Assembly (NCBI RefSeq): GCF_000243235.1
Contig: NZ_JH594606.1
Coordinates: 3,068,010 to 3,132,009 of the forward strand
Direction: 5' to 3'
Source of the DNA: Gillisia limnaea DSM 15749
GTDB lineage: Bacteria > Bacteroidota > Bacteroidia > Flavobacteriales > Flavobacteriaceae
Length of the DNA stretch: 64,000 nt
Shown: piece after piece, positions 55,119 through 63,254 of the stretch
Position numbering within the stretch: the first letter of the stretch is position 1
How the letters are laid out: every line of letters begins with the position of its first letter
Program-made: the position numbers and the translations under genes
The notes under the pieces: generated by a model
Seen by the model: only the letters and a program-made list of their open reading frames with translations
Databases searched by the model: none
Told to the model about the DNA's origin: nothing

Positions 55119-56759
55119 TTATCCAATAAAGGAGGAGGCTATATAGAATTTCAGGTCATTTACCTGGAAATCATTTTTATCCTTTACAATTTCGGGTAAT
55201 AGCTTCCAGCTGCGTGTGGGATATAATCTCTTTTCTTGCCCTTTAACCAAAACATCTACCGGCATATTGAAATCTTCATTAACCGCCTGCCAGCGGAAAA
55301 ATAGTTGGTTTCCAATTTTTTTAAACTGAAGAACCGGTAGTTTTGAATGCCGTAAGTACTGGTCAAAAACAGGTTTTAGATCAACCTCTGTGGCGTTATC
55401 AAAAAAGGCTTCGGTGGTTTCAGTCGTTATTATCTTATGCTTATAAGTTTCAGTATAATTTTTCAGGGTTTTCCACCAAAGTTCATCATCATCAAAAATA
55501 CTTCTGATGGTGTTGAGCAAATTGGCACCTTTGTAATACATATCTCCAGAACCTTCAGAATTTACCCCGTAATCTCCAATGATAGGAGTACGATTTCCAA
55601 TTCCCTGGCGTGTTCCCTTTAAATATTCCAGTGCATCCTCTTTTCCCCAAATACATTCTATATAAACCGCTTCAGAATAGGCAGTGAATCCTTCGTGGAT
55701 CCAAATATCTGCTATATCCTTTGCCGTTATGCTGTTTCCGAACCATTCGTGCCCCGACTCATGAATTATGATAAAATCAAATCTTAAACCTATTCCTGTT
55801 CCCGAGAGGTCCCTTCCAAGATAGCCCATTTTATATTCATTTCCATAAGCTACCACGCTTTGATGTTCCATACCTAAATAAGGGGTTTCCACTAACTTGA
55901 ATCCATCTTCCACAAAAGGATATTCACCAAATTTTTCATAAAAACATTCCATCATTGGCTTCACTTCTTCAAACTGTTTTTTAGCTTTTTCGAGGTTGTA
56001 GGGCAGTACATAATAATCCAGATCAAGATCCTTGTAGGTATCCTTAAAATGGACATAATTCCCAATGTTTAAAACCACATTGTAATTGTTGATGGGGTTT
56101 GTGACCTTCCAGCTCCAACGTGTAAACCCATCTCCCAGATCTTTTTTACATGCAAATCTTCCGTTGGAAACATTCATAAGACCATTTGGAACCGCGGCTT
56201 CAATTAACACTTCTTCCGGTTCATCGCTTTGATGATCTTTGTTAGGATACCACAGGCTGGCTCCTGTGCCTTGCACTGCAACCGCTATCCAATGGTTTCC
56301 TTCATTATCTTTTTCAAAAACAAATCCGCCGTCCCAGGGTGCATTTTCGGCTATAACTGGATTCCCGGAATAGAAGAATTTCAAAGAATCTAAAACATTG
56401 GATTTCAAAGGCTTTTCAAATTCCACAAAAACAGCATTGTGCTTTCGCTTATATTTTAGGGAGCTGTTCTGATGTATAATTGAATCTACCTTCATGTTTT
56501 CAAACAGATCGATTTGAATACGCGGCAATTCCTGTTCCGTTTTGAATGTGATTGTATTAAAACCGGAGATATATTTCTCCTCCGGATCTACCCGTACCTG
56601 AAGGTGATATTTCAATACATCGTATGCTCTTTCTGCTCTCAGCGAGCCTCTTAGGGTATCGGCTTCGGTATATTTTTGTTGTTTATCGCTTAAGACTTGT
56701 GAACATGAAGTATTAAGTCCGAAAAGAACCAAAAGTATTGGGAAAAGAAACTTATTCAT
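55119..56759 (-). CDS. M1 family zinc metallopeptidase, lipoprotein
   Basis: 546 residues. Lipoprotein signal ending LNTSC. N-terminal beta domain to about 255, then the thermolysin-like domain: LGMEHQSVVAYGN (substrate-binding GMEHQ instead of GAMEN), zinc site HESGH at 333-337 with Glu356 in WIHEGFTAY. The C-terminus ends in a short beta domain, without the long ARM-repeat domain of the other M1 enzyme in this window. Probably an outer-surface or periplasmic aminopeptidase. It follows the carboxylase beta gene by 19 bases on the same strand. Confidence 0.92.
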   Translation of the reverse strand: MNKFLFPILLVLFGLNTSCSQVLSDKQQKYTEADTLRGSLRAERAYDVLKYHLQVRVDPEEKYISGFNTITFKTEQELPRIQIDLFENMKVDSIIHQNSSLKYKRKHNAVFVEFEKPLKSNVLDSLKFFYSGNPVIAENAPWDGGFVFEKDNEGNHWIAVAVQGTGASLWYPNKDHQSDEPEEVLIEAAVPNGLMNVSNGRFACKKDLGDGFTRWSWKVTNPINNYNVVLNIGNYVHFKDTYKDLDLDYYVLPYNLEKAKKQFEEVKPMMECFYEKFGEYPFVEDGFKLVETPYLGMEHQSVVAYGNEYKMGYLGRDLSGTGIGLRFDFIIIHESGHEWFGNSITAKDIADIWIHEGFTAYSEAVYIECIWGKEDALEYLKGTRQGIGNRTPIIGDYGVNSEGSGDMYYKGANLLNTIRSIFDDDELWWKTLKNYTETYKHKIITTETTEAFFDNATEVDLKPVFDQYLRHSKLPVLQFKKIGNQLFFRWQAVNEDFNMPVDVLVKGQEKRLYPTRSWKLLPEIVKDKNDFQVNDLKFYIASSFIG

Positions 56760-56778
56760 AAATGTTGAAACTAAAATT

Positions 56779-58407
56779 TTATGTTTGAATTACTCCTAAA
56801 TTAAAATCTTTGGTAATAGGGGAGTGGTTTGCGGCTTCAATTCCAGTCGAGATCCATTTTCTTGTATCCAGAGGGTTGATAATTGCATCTGTCCAGATCC
56901 TGGCAGCGGCGTAATAAGGCGAAGCTTGGGAATCGTATTTGGCTTTGAGCTTTTCAAAAACTTCCTTTTCTTTTTCGGCATCTAAAGGTTCCCCTTTTTT
57001 GGCCATTGAAGCGGTTTCAATTTGCGCTAATACTTTGGCAGCCTGGGTTCCACCCATTACAGCCAGTTCGGCACTTGGCCAGGCAACAATAAGTCTTGGG
57101 TCGTAGGCTTTTCCACACATGGCGTAATTGCCGGCGCCATAGGAATTTCCAATGATAACGGTGAATTTTGGAACTACCGAATTGCTTACCGCACTTACCA
57201 TTTTTGCGCCATCTTTAATAATTCCGCCATGCTCGCTTTTGCTTCCAACCATGAACCCTGTAACATCCTGTAAAAATACCAGTGGAATTTTTTTCTGATT
57301 GCAATTTGCTATGAAACGGGTGGCTTTATCGGCAGAATCTGAATAGATCACTCCACCAAACTGCATTTCTCCTCTTTTGGTTTTCACAACCTTTCGCTGA
57401 TTGGCAATGATACCAACTGCCCAGCCGTCTATTCGCGCATATCCGGTGATAATGGTTTGTCCGTAGCCTTCTTTATATTCTTCAAATTTAGATTCGTCCA
57501 CAAGTCGGCTTATGATCTCACGCATATCATATTGATCACTCCGTTTTTTTGGCAGGATACCAAAAATATCTTCCTGATTTTCTTTTGGTTTATGCGCCTC
57601 TTTTCTGTTATATCCGGCTTTGTCATAATCCCCAATCTTGTCCATTATATTTTTAATGGTATCAAGTGCATCTTTGTCATCTTTTGCTTTATAATCAGTA
57701 ACTCCGCTAATTTCAGAATGTGTGGTGGCACCTCCCAGAGTTTCGTTGTCAATAGACTCTCCAATGGCGGCTTTTACAAGATAGCTTCCGGCAAGAAAGA
57801 TACTTCCGGTTTTTTCCACAATGATAGCTTCATCGCTCATGATAGGAAGATAAGCACCACCGGCGACACAACTTCCCATCACGGCAGAGATTTGAGTAAT
57901 TCCCATACTGCTCATGACGGCATTGTTCCTGAAGATCCTTCCGAAATGTTCCTTATCGGGAAAAATTTCGTCCTGCATAGGTAGATATACCCCCGCGCTG
58001 TCTACAAGGTAAATTATAGGAAGCCTGTTTTCCATTGCGATTTCCTGTGCCCTAAGGTTCTTTTTTGCGGTTATAGGAAACCAGGCGCCAGCCTTAACCG
58101 TAGCATCATTGGCGACTACAATGCATTGCTTTCCAGATACATGACCTATTTTCACCACGACTCCGCCACTTGGGCAACCGCCATGTTCTTTATACATTTC
58201 ATCTCCCGCAAAAGCTGCTATTTCGATGGCAGCATCGGCATCATCCAAAAGATAATTGATGCGCTCCCGGGCTGTCATTTTGCCTTTACCGTGGTGTTTT
58301 TCAATTCGTTTTTCTCCGCCGCCAAGATGTACTTTAGCAAGTTTTTGCCTGAGGGAAGAGGCTAAAAGTTTATTATGATCTTCATTTTTATTGAAGTTGA
58401 TGTTCAT
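56779..58407 (-). CDS. Acyl-CoA carboxylase beta (carboxyltransferase) subunit
   Basis: 542 residues of the biotin-dependent carboxyltransferase fold: GKMTARERINYLLD at the start, two crotonase-like halves with VDSAGVYLPMQDEIFPD and GGAYLPIMSDEAIIV (acyl-CoA side), then FLQDVTGFMVGSKSE, GNSYGAGNYAMCGKAYDP and WPSAELAVMGGTQAA (biotin side). The AGVYLPMQDEIFPDKEHFGRIF motif region is closest to methylcrotonyl-CoA carboxylase, which acts in leucine breakdown; propionyl- or geranyl-CoA carboxylase are alternatives. The biotin-carrying alpha subunit is not in the window. Confidence 0.9.
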   Translation of the reverse strand: MNINFNKNEDHNKLLASSLRQKLAKVHLGGGEKRIEKHHGKGKMTARERINYLLDDADAAIEIAAFAGDEMYKEHGGCPSGGVVVKIGHVSGKQCIVVANDATVKAGAWFPITAKKNLRAQEIAMENRLPIIYLVDSAGVYLPMQDEIFPDKEHFGRIFRNNAVMSSMGITQISAVMGSCVAGGAYLPIMSDEAIIVEKTGSIFLAGSYLVKAAIGESIDNETLGGATTHSEISGVTDYKAKDDKDALDTIKNIMDKIGDYDKAGYNRKEAHKPKENQEDIFGILPKKRSDQYDMREIISRLVDESKFEEYKEGYGQTIITGYARIDGWAVGIIANQRKVVKTKRGEMQFGGVIYSDSADKATRFIANCNQKKIPLVFLQDVTGFMVGSKSEHGGIIKDGAKMVSAVSNSVVPKFTVIIGNSYGAGNYAMCGKAYDPRLIVAWPSAELAVMGGTQAAKVLAQIETASMAKKGEPLDAEKEKEVFEKLKAKYDSQASPYYAAARIWTDAIINPLDTRKWISTGIEAANHSPITKDFNLGVIQT

Positions 58408-58664
58408 GCCTATTTTTTTATGGATTGTTCAGAATTAAGTATCTTTAAGCGTATTTTATCCCGAACATCGCTCTTAGATGAACCCGGGCTTTTTGTAACT
58501 TGGCTAAAATACAAAAATGGGGTAATTTTTATGGTGAATTAAATCATTAAAATATCCGATATTTGTTGAGATAGTGCGCAAGGGATTACAAGAGCATCTT
58601 TTTGGAGTGATACTAAAGGGAATACAGCGAAAATGCTGGTTCCCGCTAAATAAAAACTAGATTT

Positions 58665-58844
58665 ATGGGAATGAATAAAAATACAATTTTTGCCTGGGCA
58701 TCCTTTTTTATGTTGCTTATAGGAATCGCGCTGGTGCTATTGGGAGTTCTTAAATATCCTGATTATGCCATTGGATTTTCCACGGTGGGAATTGGTTTTT
58801 TTGTGATGTCCTGGGCTTTTAATGCGCTTAAAGGAAGGGTTTAA
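58665..58844 (+). CDS. CAL67264-type small membrane protein
   Basis: 59 residues from ATG at 58665 to TAA at 58842-58844. Starts MGMNKNTIFAWASFFML and has two hydrophobic segments (about 8-28 and 34-53) with the turn LKYPDYAIG between them, ending in the basic ALKGRV. The pattern resembles the small membrane-protein family named after the Gramella forsetii protein CAL67264. Function unknown. The next ATG follows 2 bases after its stop, so it is coupled to the DinB gene. Confidence 0.72.
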   Translation: MGMNKNTIFAWASFFMLLIGIALVLLGVLKYPDYAIGFSTVGIGFFVMSWAFNALKGRV

Positions 58845-58846
58845 AA

Positions 58847-59326
58847 ATGGTGGAAACTTTTGAAATAAGAAAGCAACTTTCAAAACATTTAGAAAATGGA
58901 GCGGCTTTTATGCCGGTGGAAGAAATGCTGAAAAAGATCAAATTTGATAGCTTAGGTAATCGCCCCGGGAAGCTTCCGTATTCATTTTACGAACTTTTTT
59001 ATCATATCCGATTTGCACAAAAGGATATCCTGGAATATTGTACAGCTGAAAATTATGAACCAGATAACTGGCCGGAGGATTACTGGCCGGAGGAAAAAGT
59101 TCCGGCATCTCAAGCCGATTGGGAGAAGCTAAAAACCGATTATTTCGAGGAACGTAAGCAACTTTCTGATTTTCTTTTGAATCCGGAAAATGACCTCATT
59201 GCGCCAGTACGCGAAGGCACCAAACATTCCCTTCTTCGGGAAATTCTTCTGGTTATTGAACATACCGCATATCACAATGGGCAGCTTTTAATTGTGTTAA
59301 GGCAGTTAGGGTTATATTCTTCCTAA
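58847..59326 (+). CDS. DinB family protein
   Basis: 159 residues of the DinB/YfiT-like four-helix bundle. The three His of the metal site can be placed in LFYHIRFAQKDILEY (near residue 52) and VIEHTAYHNGQLLIV (near residues 137-141). Helices are predicted throughout and a Trp/Pro/Glu-rich loop (NWPEDYWPEEKVP) lies between the first two. DinB-type proteins use metal and sometimes bacillithiol or other thiols in transfer reactions; the substrate here is unknown. Confidence 0.85.
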   Translation: MVETFEIRKQLSKHLENGAAFMPVEEMLKKIKFDSLGNRPGKLPYSFYELFYHIRFAQKDILEYCTAENYEPDNWPEDYWPEEKVPASQADWEKLKTDYFEERKQLSDFLLNPENDLIAPVREGTKHSLLREILLVIEHTAYHNGQLLIVLRQLGLYSS

Positions 59327-59446
59327 AAAACTGCAGGACCAAACCCAACTTGAATTTAAAATTCTGATATTTGTGCAGAAATATTAAAAGATCTAAAAAG
59401 CTGTAACTGACTTTAAAGTAAGATATTAATTATAAAACAAAATAGA

Positions 59447-61138
59447 ATGGCAGATGATAATAAGGTGATTTTTTCCATGTCTGGGTTAACAAAGACCTTC
59501 CCGGGAGCAAACACACCAGTACTTAAAAATATTTACTTAAGCTTTTTTTACGGAGCAAAAATTGGGATCTTAGGTTTGAATGGTTCCGGGAAATCTACAT
59601 TACTGAAGATCATTGCAGGAATGGAGAAGAATTATCAAGGAGATGTGGTGTTCTCACCTGGGTATACTGTGGGAATGCTTGAACAGGAACCGCAATTGGA
59701 TGATGAAAAAACAGTATTGGAAGTTGTAAAAGAAGGAGTTGCTGAAACTGTTGCAATTCTTGATGAATATAACAAGATCAACGATATGTTCGGCCTTCCT
59801 GAAGTTTATGAGGATGCAGATAAAATGCAAAAACTCATGGATAAGCAGGCAGCTTTACAAGATAAGATTGATGCTTCCAATGCCTGGGAACTGGATACCA
59901 AGCTTGAAATCGCCATGGATGCATTGCGTACTCCAGACTCAGATAAGAAAATTGGAGTATTATCTGGAGGGGAGCGCAGAAGGGTTGCTTTATGTAGATT
60001 ATTATTACAAGAACCGGATGTATTGTTACTGGATGAGCCAACGAACCACCTGGATGCCGAATCTGTACATTGGTTAGAACATCATTTATCTCAATACAAA
60101 GGAACGGTGATCGCCGTAACTCACGATAGATATTTCCTTGATAATGTAGCCGGTTGGATATTAGAACTGGACCGTGGGGAAGGAATCCCCTGGAAAGGGA
60201 ACTACTCTTCCTGGTTAGATCAAAAATCCAAGCGTTTAGCACAAGAGCAAAAAACAGCAAGCAAGCGTCAAAAAACATTAGAACGAGAATTAGAATGGTC
60301 TCGTATGTCCCCAAAAGGAAGGCAGACCAAGCAAAAGGCGAGGTTGAACAATTACGATAAATTGTTGAGTCAGGATCAAAAGAAGATGGACGAGCAATTG
60401 GAGATCTATATTCCTAATGGTCCTCGTTTGGGAACCAATGTCATTGATGCAAAAGGAGTAAGTAAAGCTTTTGATGATAAATTGCTTTATGAAAATCTTA
60501 ATTTCACTCTACCTCAGGCAGGAATTGTTGGAGTTATAGGGCCAAACGGTGCTGGTAAAACCACCATTTTTAAAATGATCATGGGGGAGATAACTCCAGA
60601 TCAAGGAAGTTTTGAAGTTGGAGATACGGCAAAGATCGCATATGTAGATCAGAGCCATTCTAATATGGATCCAGAGAAAACTATCTGGCAAAATTTTAGT
60701 GATGGACAGGAGCTTATTAATATGGGAGGAAAACAAGTGAATTCCAGAGCATATTTAAGTCGTTTCAATTTTGGGGGAGGGGAACAGAATAAGAAAGTAA
60801 GCATGCTTTCTGGTGGAGAGCGTAACCGTTTACACCTTGCAATGACGCTTAAAGAGGAAGGGAACGTATTGCTATTAGATGAGCCAACGAATGATCTGGA
60901 TGTGAATACCCTGCGTGCACTTGAAGAAGGTTTAGATAACTTTGCAGGTTGTGCGGTAGTGATTTCTCACGATAGATGGTTCCTGGATAGAATTTGTACT
61001 CATATCCTTGCTTTCGAAGGGAATTCACAGGTTTATTTTTTTGAAGGTGGTTTCTCTGATTATGAAGAGAATAAGAAAAAACGACTTGGTGGGGATTTGA
61101 TGCCTAAACGTATTAAGTATAAAAAACTGGTTCGATAA
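59447..61138 (+). CDS. ettA: Energy-dependent translational throttle protein EttA (ABC-F)
   Basis: 563 residues, normal for EttA. Two complete ABC domains: Walker A LNGSGKSTLLK and PNGAGKTTIFK, signatures LSGGERRRVAL and LSGGERNRLHL, Walker [20 protein letters not shown] and [11 protein letters not shown]. The arm insert LEIAMDALRTPDSDKKIG-type region in domain 1 and the linker SRMSPKGRQTKQKARL are characteristic of EttA, which binds the ribosomal E site and couples the first peptide bond to ADP/ATP ratio. Unlike the YbiT-like protein in this window both ATP sites look intact. GATATTTG at about 59368 may be part of its promoter. Confidence 0.95.
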   Translation: MADDNKVIFSMSGLTKTFPGANTPVLKNIYLSFFYGAKIGILGLNGSGKSTLLKIIAGMEKNYQGDVVFSPGYTVGMLEQEPQLDDEKTVLEVVKEGVAETVAILDEYNKINDMFGLPEVYEDADKMQKLMDKQAALQDKIDASNAWELDTKLEIAMDALRTPDSDKKIGVLSGGERRRVALCRLLLQEPDVLLLDEPTNHLDAESVHWLEHHLSQYKGTVIAVTHDRYFLDNVAGWILELDRGEGIPWKGNYSSWLDQKSKRLAQEQKTASKRQKTLERELEWSRMSPKGRQTKQKARLNNYDKLLSQDQKKMDEQLEIYIPNGPRLGTNVIDAKGVSKAFDDKLLYENLNFTLPQAGIVGVIGPNGAGKTTIFKMIMGEITPDQGSFEVGDTAKIAYVDQSHSNMDPEKTIWQNFSDGQELINMGGKQVNSRAYLSRFNFGGGEQNKKVSMLSGGERNRLHLAMTLKEEGNVLLLDEPTNDLDVNTLRALEEGLDNFAGCAVVISHDRWFLDRICTHILAFEGNSQVYFFEGGFSDYEENKKKRLGGDLMPKRIKYKKLVR

Positions 61139-61159
61139 GTCGCACGAAATTATTTAAAC

Positions 61160-61188
61160 AAAAAACTCCGGAATTTCCGGAGTTTTTT
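61160..61188. terminator. Bidirectional terminator between ettA and the DEAD-box gene
   Basis: AAAAAACTCCGG, short loop, CCGGAGTTTTTT. A6 and T6 flanks serve both convergent genes. Confidence 0.9.
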
Positions 61189-61234
61189 GTTTTTGATAGG
61201 ATTTAGAATATAAAAGAGGTTTAATGGGATTCCT

Positions 61235-62473
61235 TTAGTACCATCTCTTTTTATTGGCCTTGGACCCGCTTCCTTTTCTTCCCGGCTTATGTTTGCTGCC
61301 CTTCTTTTTATGAATTTGAGGTTTGGAATCCTTATCCATTGGGTAAGGATTATCATTATCAACCGGGATTTTTGTGCCAATCAATGTTTCAATAAAATCA
61401 ATATATTTTTTCTCATCGGCACTGCAAAACGAAATGGAGGTCCCCACATTTCCTGCGCGACCAGTCCTTCCTATTCGATGTACATACGTTTCCGGCATAC
61501 TCGGGATATCGAAATTTAACACGTAATCCAGTAAATCTATATCCAGCCCGCGGGCGGCAAGATCGGTTGCAACAAGAATATTTATTTCTTTATTTTTAAA
61601 CGAATTCAAAGCTGAAGAGCGATCACTTTGGCTCATGTCGCCGTGCAGGGCATTGGCTTTAAATCCATTTTTAGTGAGGGATTCTAAAGCTTTTTCTACT
61701 CCGTATTTCGTTCTTCTAAAAATTAAAACAGATTTCTCCTTTATCACATTACGCATCACAAATAACATCAATTCGGTTTTATCCGGTTTTGGAACCAGGA
61801 ACAAAAGCTGTTTCACATCTGGTGCTGCCGATGAATTTGGAGTGAGTTCAATCTTTTCAGGATCTTTCAATAAATTTTTTGCCAGATCCTGAACCTTTGC
61901 AGGAATGGTGGCAGAAAACATTAATCTTTGCTCCAAATTTGGAGATAGTCGAATGATCTTTTGAACTTCATCTATAAATCCCATGTCCAGCATAAGATCG
62001 GCTTCATCAAGAACCAAGACTTTAATCTCATCCAGGTTGATATAACCTTGTTTTCTAAGATCCAGTAATCGTCCCGGAGTAGCCACCAAAATGTGTAATC
62101 CCTTCTTTAAAAGATTGATTTGGGGTTGCATTGAAGCACCGCCAAAAACCACTCCCGACTTTACATTGGTATATTTTGCGTAGGCCTTTATATTTTCCTC
62201 AATTTGAACCGCAAGTTCCCTTGTAGGACTTATTATTAGGACAGATAAGCTTTTCGCCTCCGTGGATTCCCCAACCTTTTTATGTAAAAGATTCAAAAGT
62301 GGGATAGCAAAAGCGCCGGTTTTTCCGGTTCCGGTCTGGGCGCCGGCTATTACATCATTTCTTCTAAGGATCTCAGGAATCACTTTTTCCTGAATAGGAG
62401 TAGGCGTGAGATGGCCTATTTCGGATATTCCCTGTAAAATCGCTTTAGATAATGGTAAGTCTTCGAATGTCAT
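61235..62473 (-). CDS. DEAD/DEAH-box RNA helicase (RhlE-like)
   Basis: 412 residues. Q motif TFEDLPLSKAILQGI and PTPIQEKVIP, motif I AGAQTGTGKTGAFA, Ia SPTRELAVQ, Ib TPGRLLDL, motif II LDEADLMLDMGF, III FSATIPAKV, IV VLIFRRTKYG, V VATDLAARGLDI, VI HRIGRTGRAG. A short Lys/Gly-rich tail (KKKGSKHKPGRKGSGSK) probably aids RNA binding. ATP-dependent RNA unwinding in ribosome assembly or decay; RhlE-type by length and tail, not certain. A perfect -7 box lies 18 bases upstream. Confidence 0.93.
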   Translation of the reverse strand: MTFEDLPLSKAILQGISEIGHLTPTPIQEKVIPEILRRNDVIAGAQTGTGKTGAFAIPLLNLLHKKVGESTEAKSLSVLIISPTRELAVQIEENIKAYAKYTNVKSGVVFGGASMQPQINLLKKGLHILVATPGRLLDLRKQGYINLDEIKVLVLDEADLMLDMGFIDEVQKIIRLSPNLEQRLMFSATIPAKVQDLAKNLLKDPEKIELTPNSSAAPDVKQLLFLVPKPDKTELMLFVMRNVIKEKSVLIFRRTKYGVEKALESLTKNGFKANALHGDMSQSDRSSALNSFKNKEINILVATDLAARGLDIDLLDYVLNFDIPSMPETYVHRIGRTGRAGNVGTSISFCSADEKKYIDFIETLIGTKIPVDNDNPYPMDKDSKPQIHKKKGSKHKPGRKGSGSKANKKRWY

Positions 62474-62490
62474 AAACTGAATTTATAATG

Positions 62491-62498
62491 CAAAGATA
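62491..62498 (-). promoter_or_regulatory. -7 box (TATCTTTG) of the DEAD-box helicase gene
   Basis: Read on the minus strand, TATCTTTGC matches the Bacteroidetes -7 consensus, 18 bases before the ATG at 62473. A clear TTG at -33 is missing. Confidence 0.6.
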
Positions 62499-62528
62499 CC
62501 GCTTATTTTAAAGTGTCATTTTTTGTGT

Positions 62529-63056
62529 TTAATTAATATGCAGCACCTGTGAAGATTTTGTGCTATCCTGAGAAACATTCACTATAAAAAGACTTCCATG
62601 ATTTTCTTCGGAAAGCTCCTGGTATTTTTCTTGCCCAAGTATATAATTCACGAATTTTGGATTGGTATTACTATGGCCAATAACCAATACGGTTTTGCCT
62701 TTGGTGTTTTCCTGAAAATCAGTGTCATTCAGTTTTTTTGAATTGTAAAGCTGAACTTTCTTTTTTTGAGAATCGGCTATGATTTGTGCGGTTGATTTGG
62801 TTCGTTTATAATCTGAACTATAGATAAGATCAAAAGGAATTTCCTTAAAAACCTTTGCCCAGTTTTCGGCCCGCTTGATTCCCTGTTCGGTTAAAAGTGG
62901 ATCTTTATCTTGTGCGTTTACAGTGTCCTTTTCGGCATGCCTTATGAAATAATACTGAGTCATTTTTTCGGAGTTAATTTCTGCTGAAGATTCGGTTTTA
63001 TCGGAGTTACAAGCAATGGCCATTAAGACTGATAATAATAGAACTAATTTTTTCAT
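62529..63056 (-). CDS. Histidine phosphatase family lipoprotein
   Basis: 175 residues. Lipoprotein signal ending LMAIAC. The mature part has the phosphoglycerate-mutase/SixA-type fold: YFIRHAEKD (RH with the catalytic His), LTEQGIKRAENWAKVF, IYSSDYKRTKSTAQII and VLVIGHSNTNPKFVNYI with the second active-site His. Small members of this kind dephosphorylate various substrates; the exported position suggests a periplasmic phosphatase. Its start codon lies at the edge of the tandem 89/90 bp repeats that make up its upstream region. Confidence 0.88.
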   Translation of the reverse strand: MKKLVLLLSVLMAIACNSDKTESSAEINSEKMTQYYFIRHAEKDTVNAQDKDPLLTEQGIKRAENWAKVFKEIPFDLIYSSDYKRTKSTAQIIADSQKKKVQLYNSKKLNDTDFQENTKGKTVLVIGHSNTNPKFVNYILGQEKYQELSEENHGSLFIVNVSQDSTKSSQVLHIN

Positions 63057-63230
63057 ACGTAGATTCTTATTGTTTTTTATAGGGCATATGTAATTCGCAT
63101 ATGTTTATCGGTGATTGTATCGTATCCACGTTATGCTCATTTCATATGTAGATTCTTATTATTTTTTTATAGGGCATATGTAATTCGCATATCTTCATCG
63201 GTGTTTGTATCGTATCCGCGTTATGCTCAT
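63052..63230. repeat. Tandem direct repeat, two units of 89 and 90 bp
   Basis: Unit 1 is 63052-63140, unit 2 is 63141-63230, with about 8 differences and one extra T in a T run of unit 2; a third unit begins at 63231 but matches only for 7 bases (TTCATAT). Unit 1 includes the first codon of the histidine phosphatase gene, so the duplication copied that gene's upstream region. Each unit contains CATATG, 7 bases, CATATG (CATATC in unit 2) as an inverted pair. Confidence 0.85.
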
Positions 63231-63254
63231 TTCATATCTGAATATTTAAAAACA

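Noticed and set aside
58618..58643. Imperfect hairpin (GGGAA, CAGC, GCTG, TTCCC) before the small membrane protein gene
   Set aside because: Short, with bulges, no T run, and no second copy; could arise by chance.
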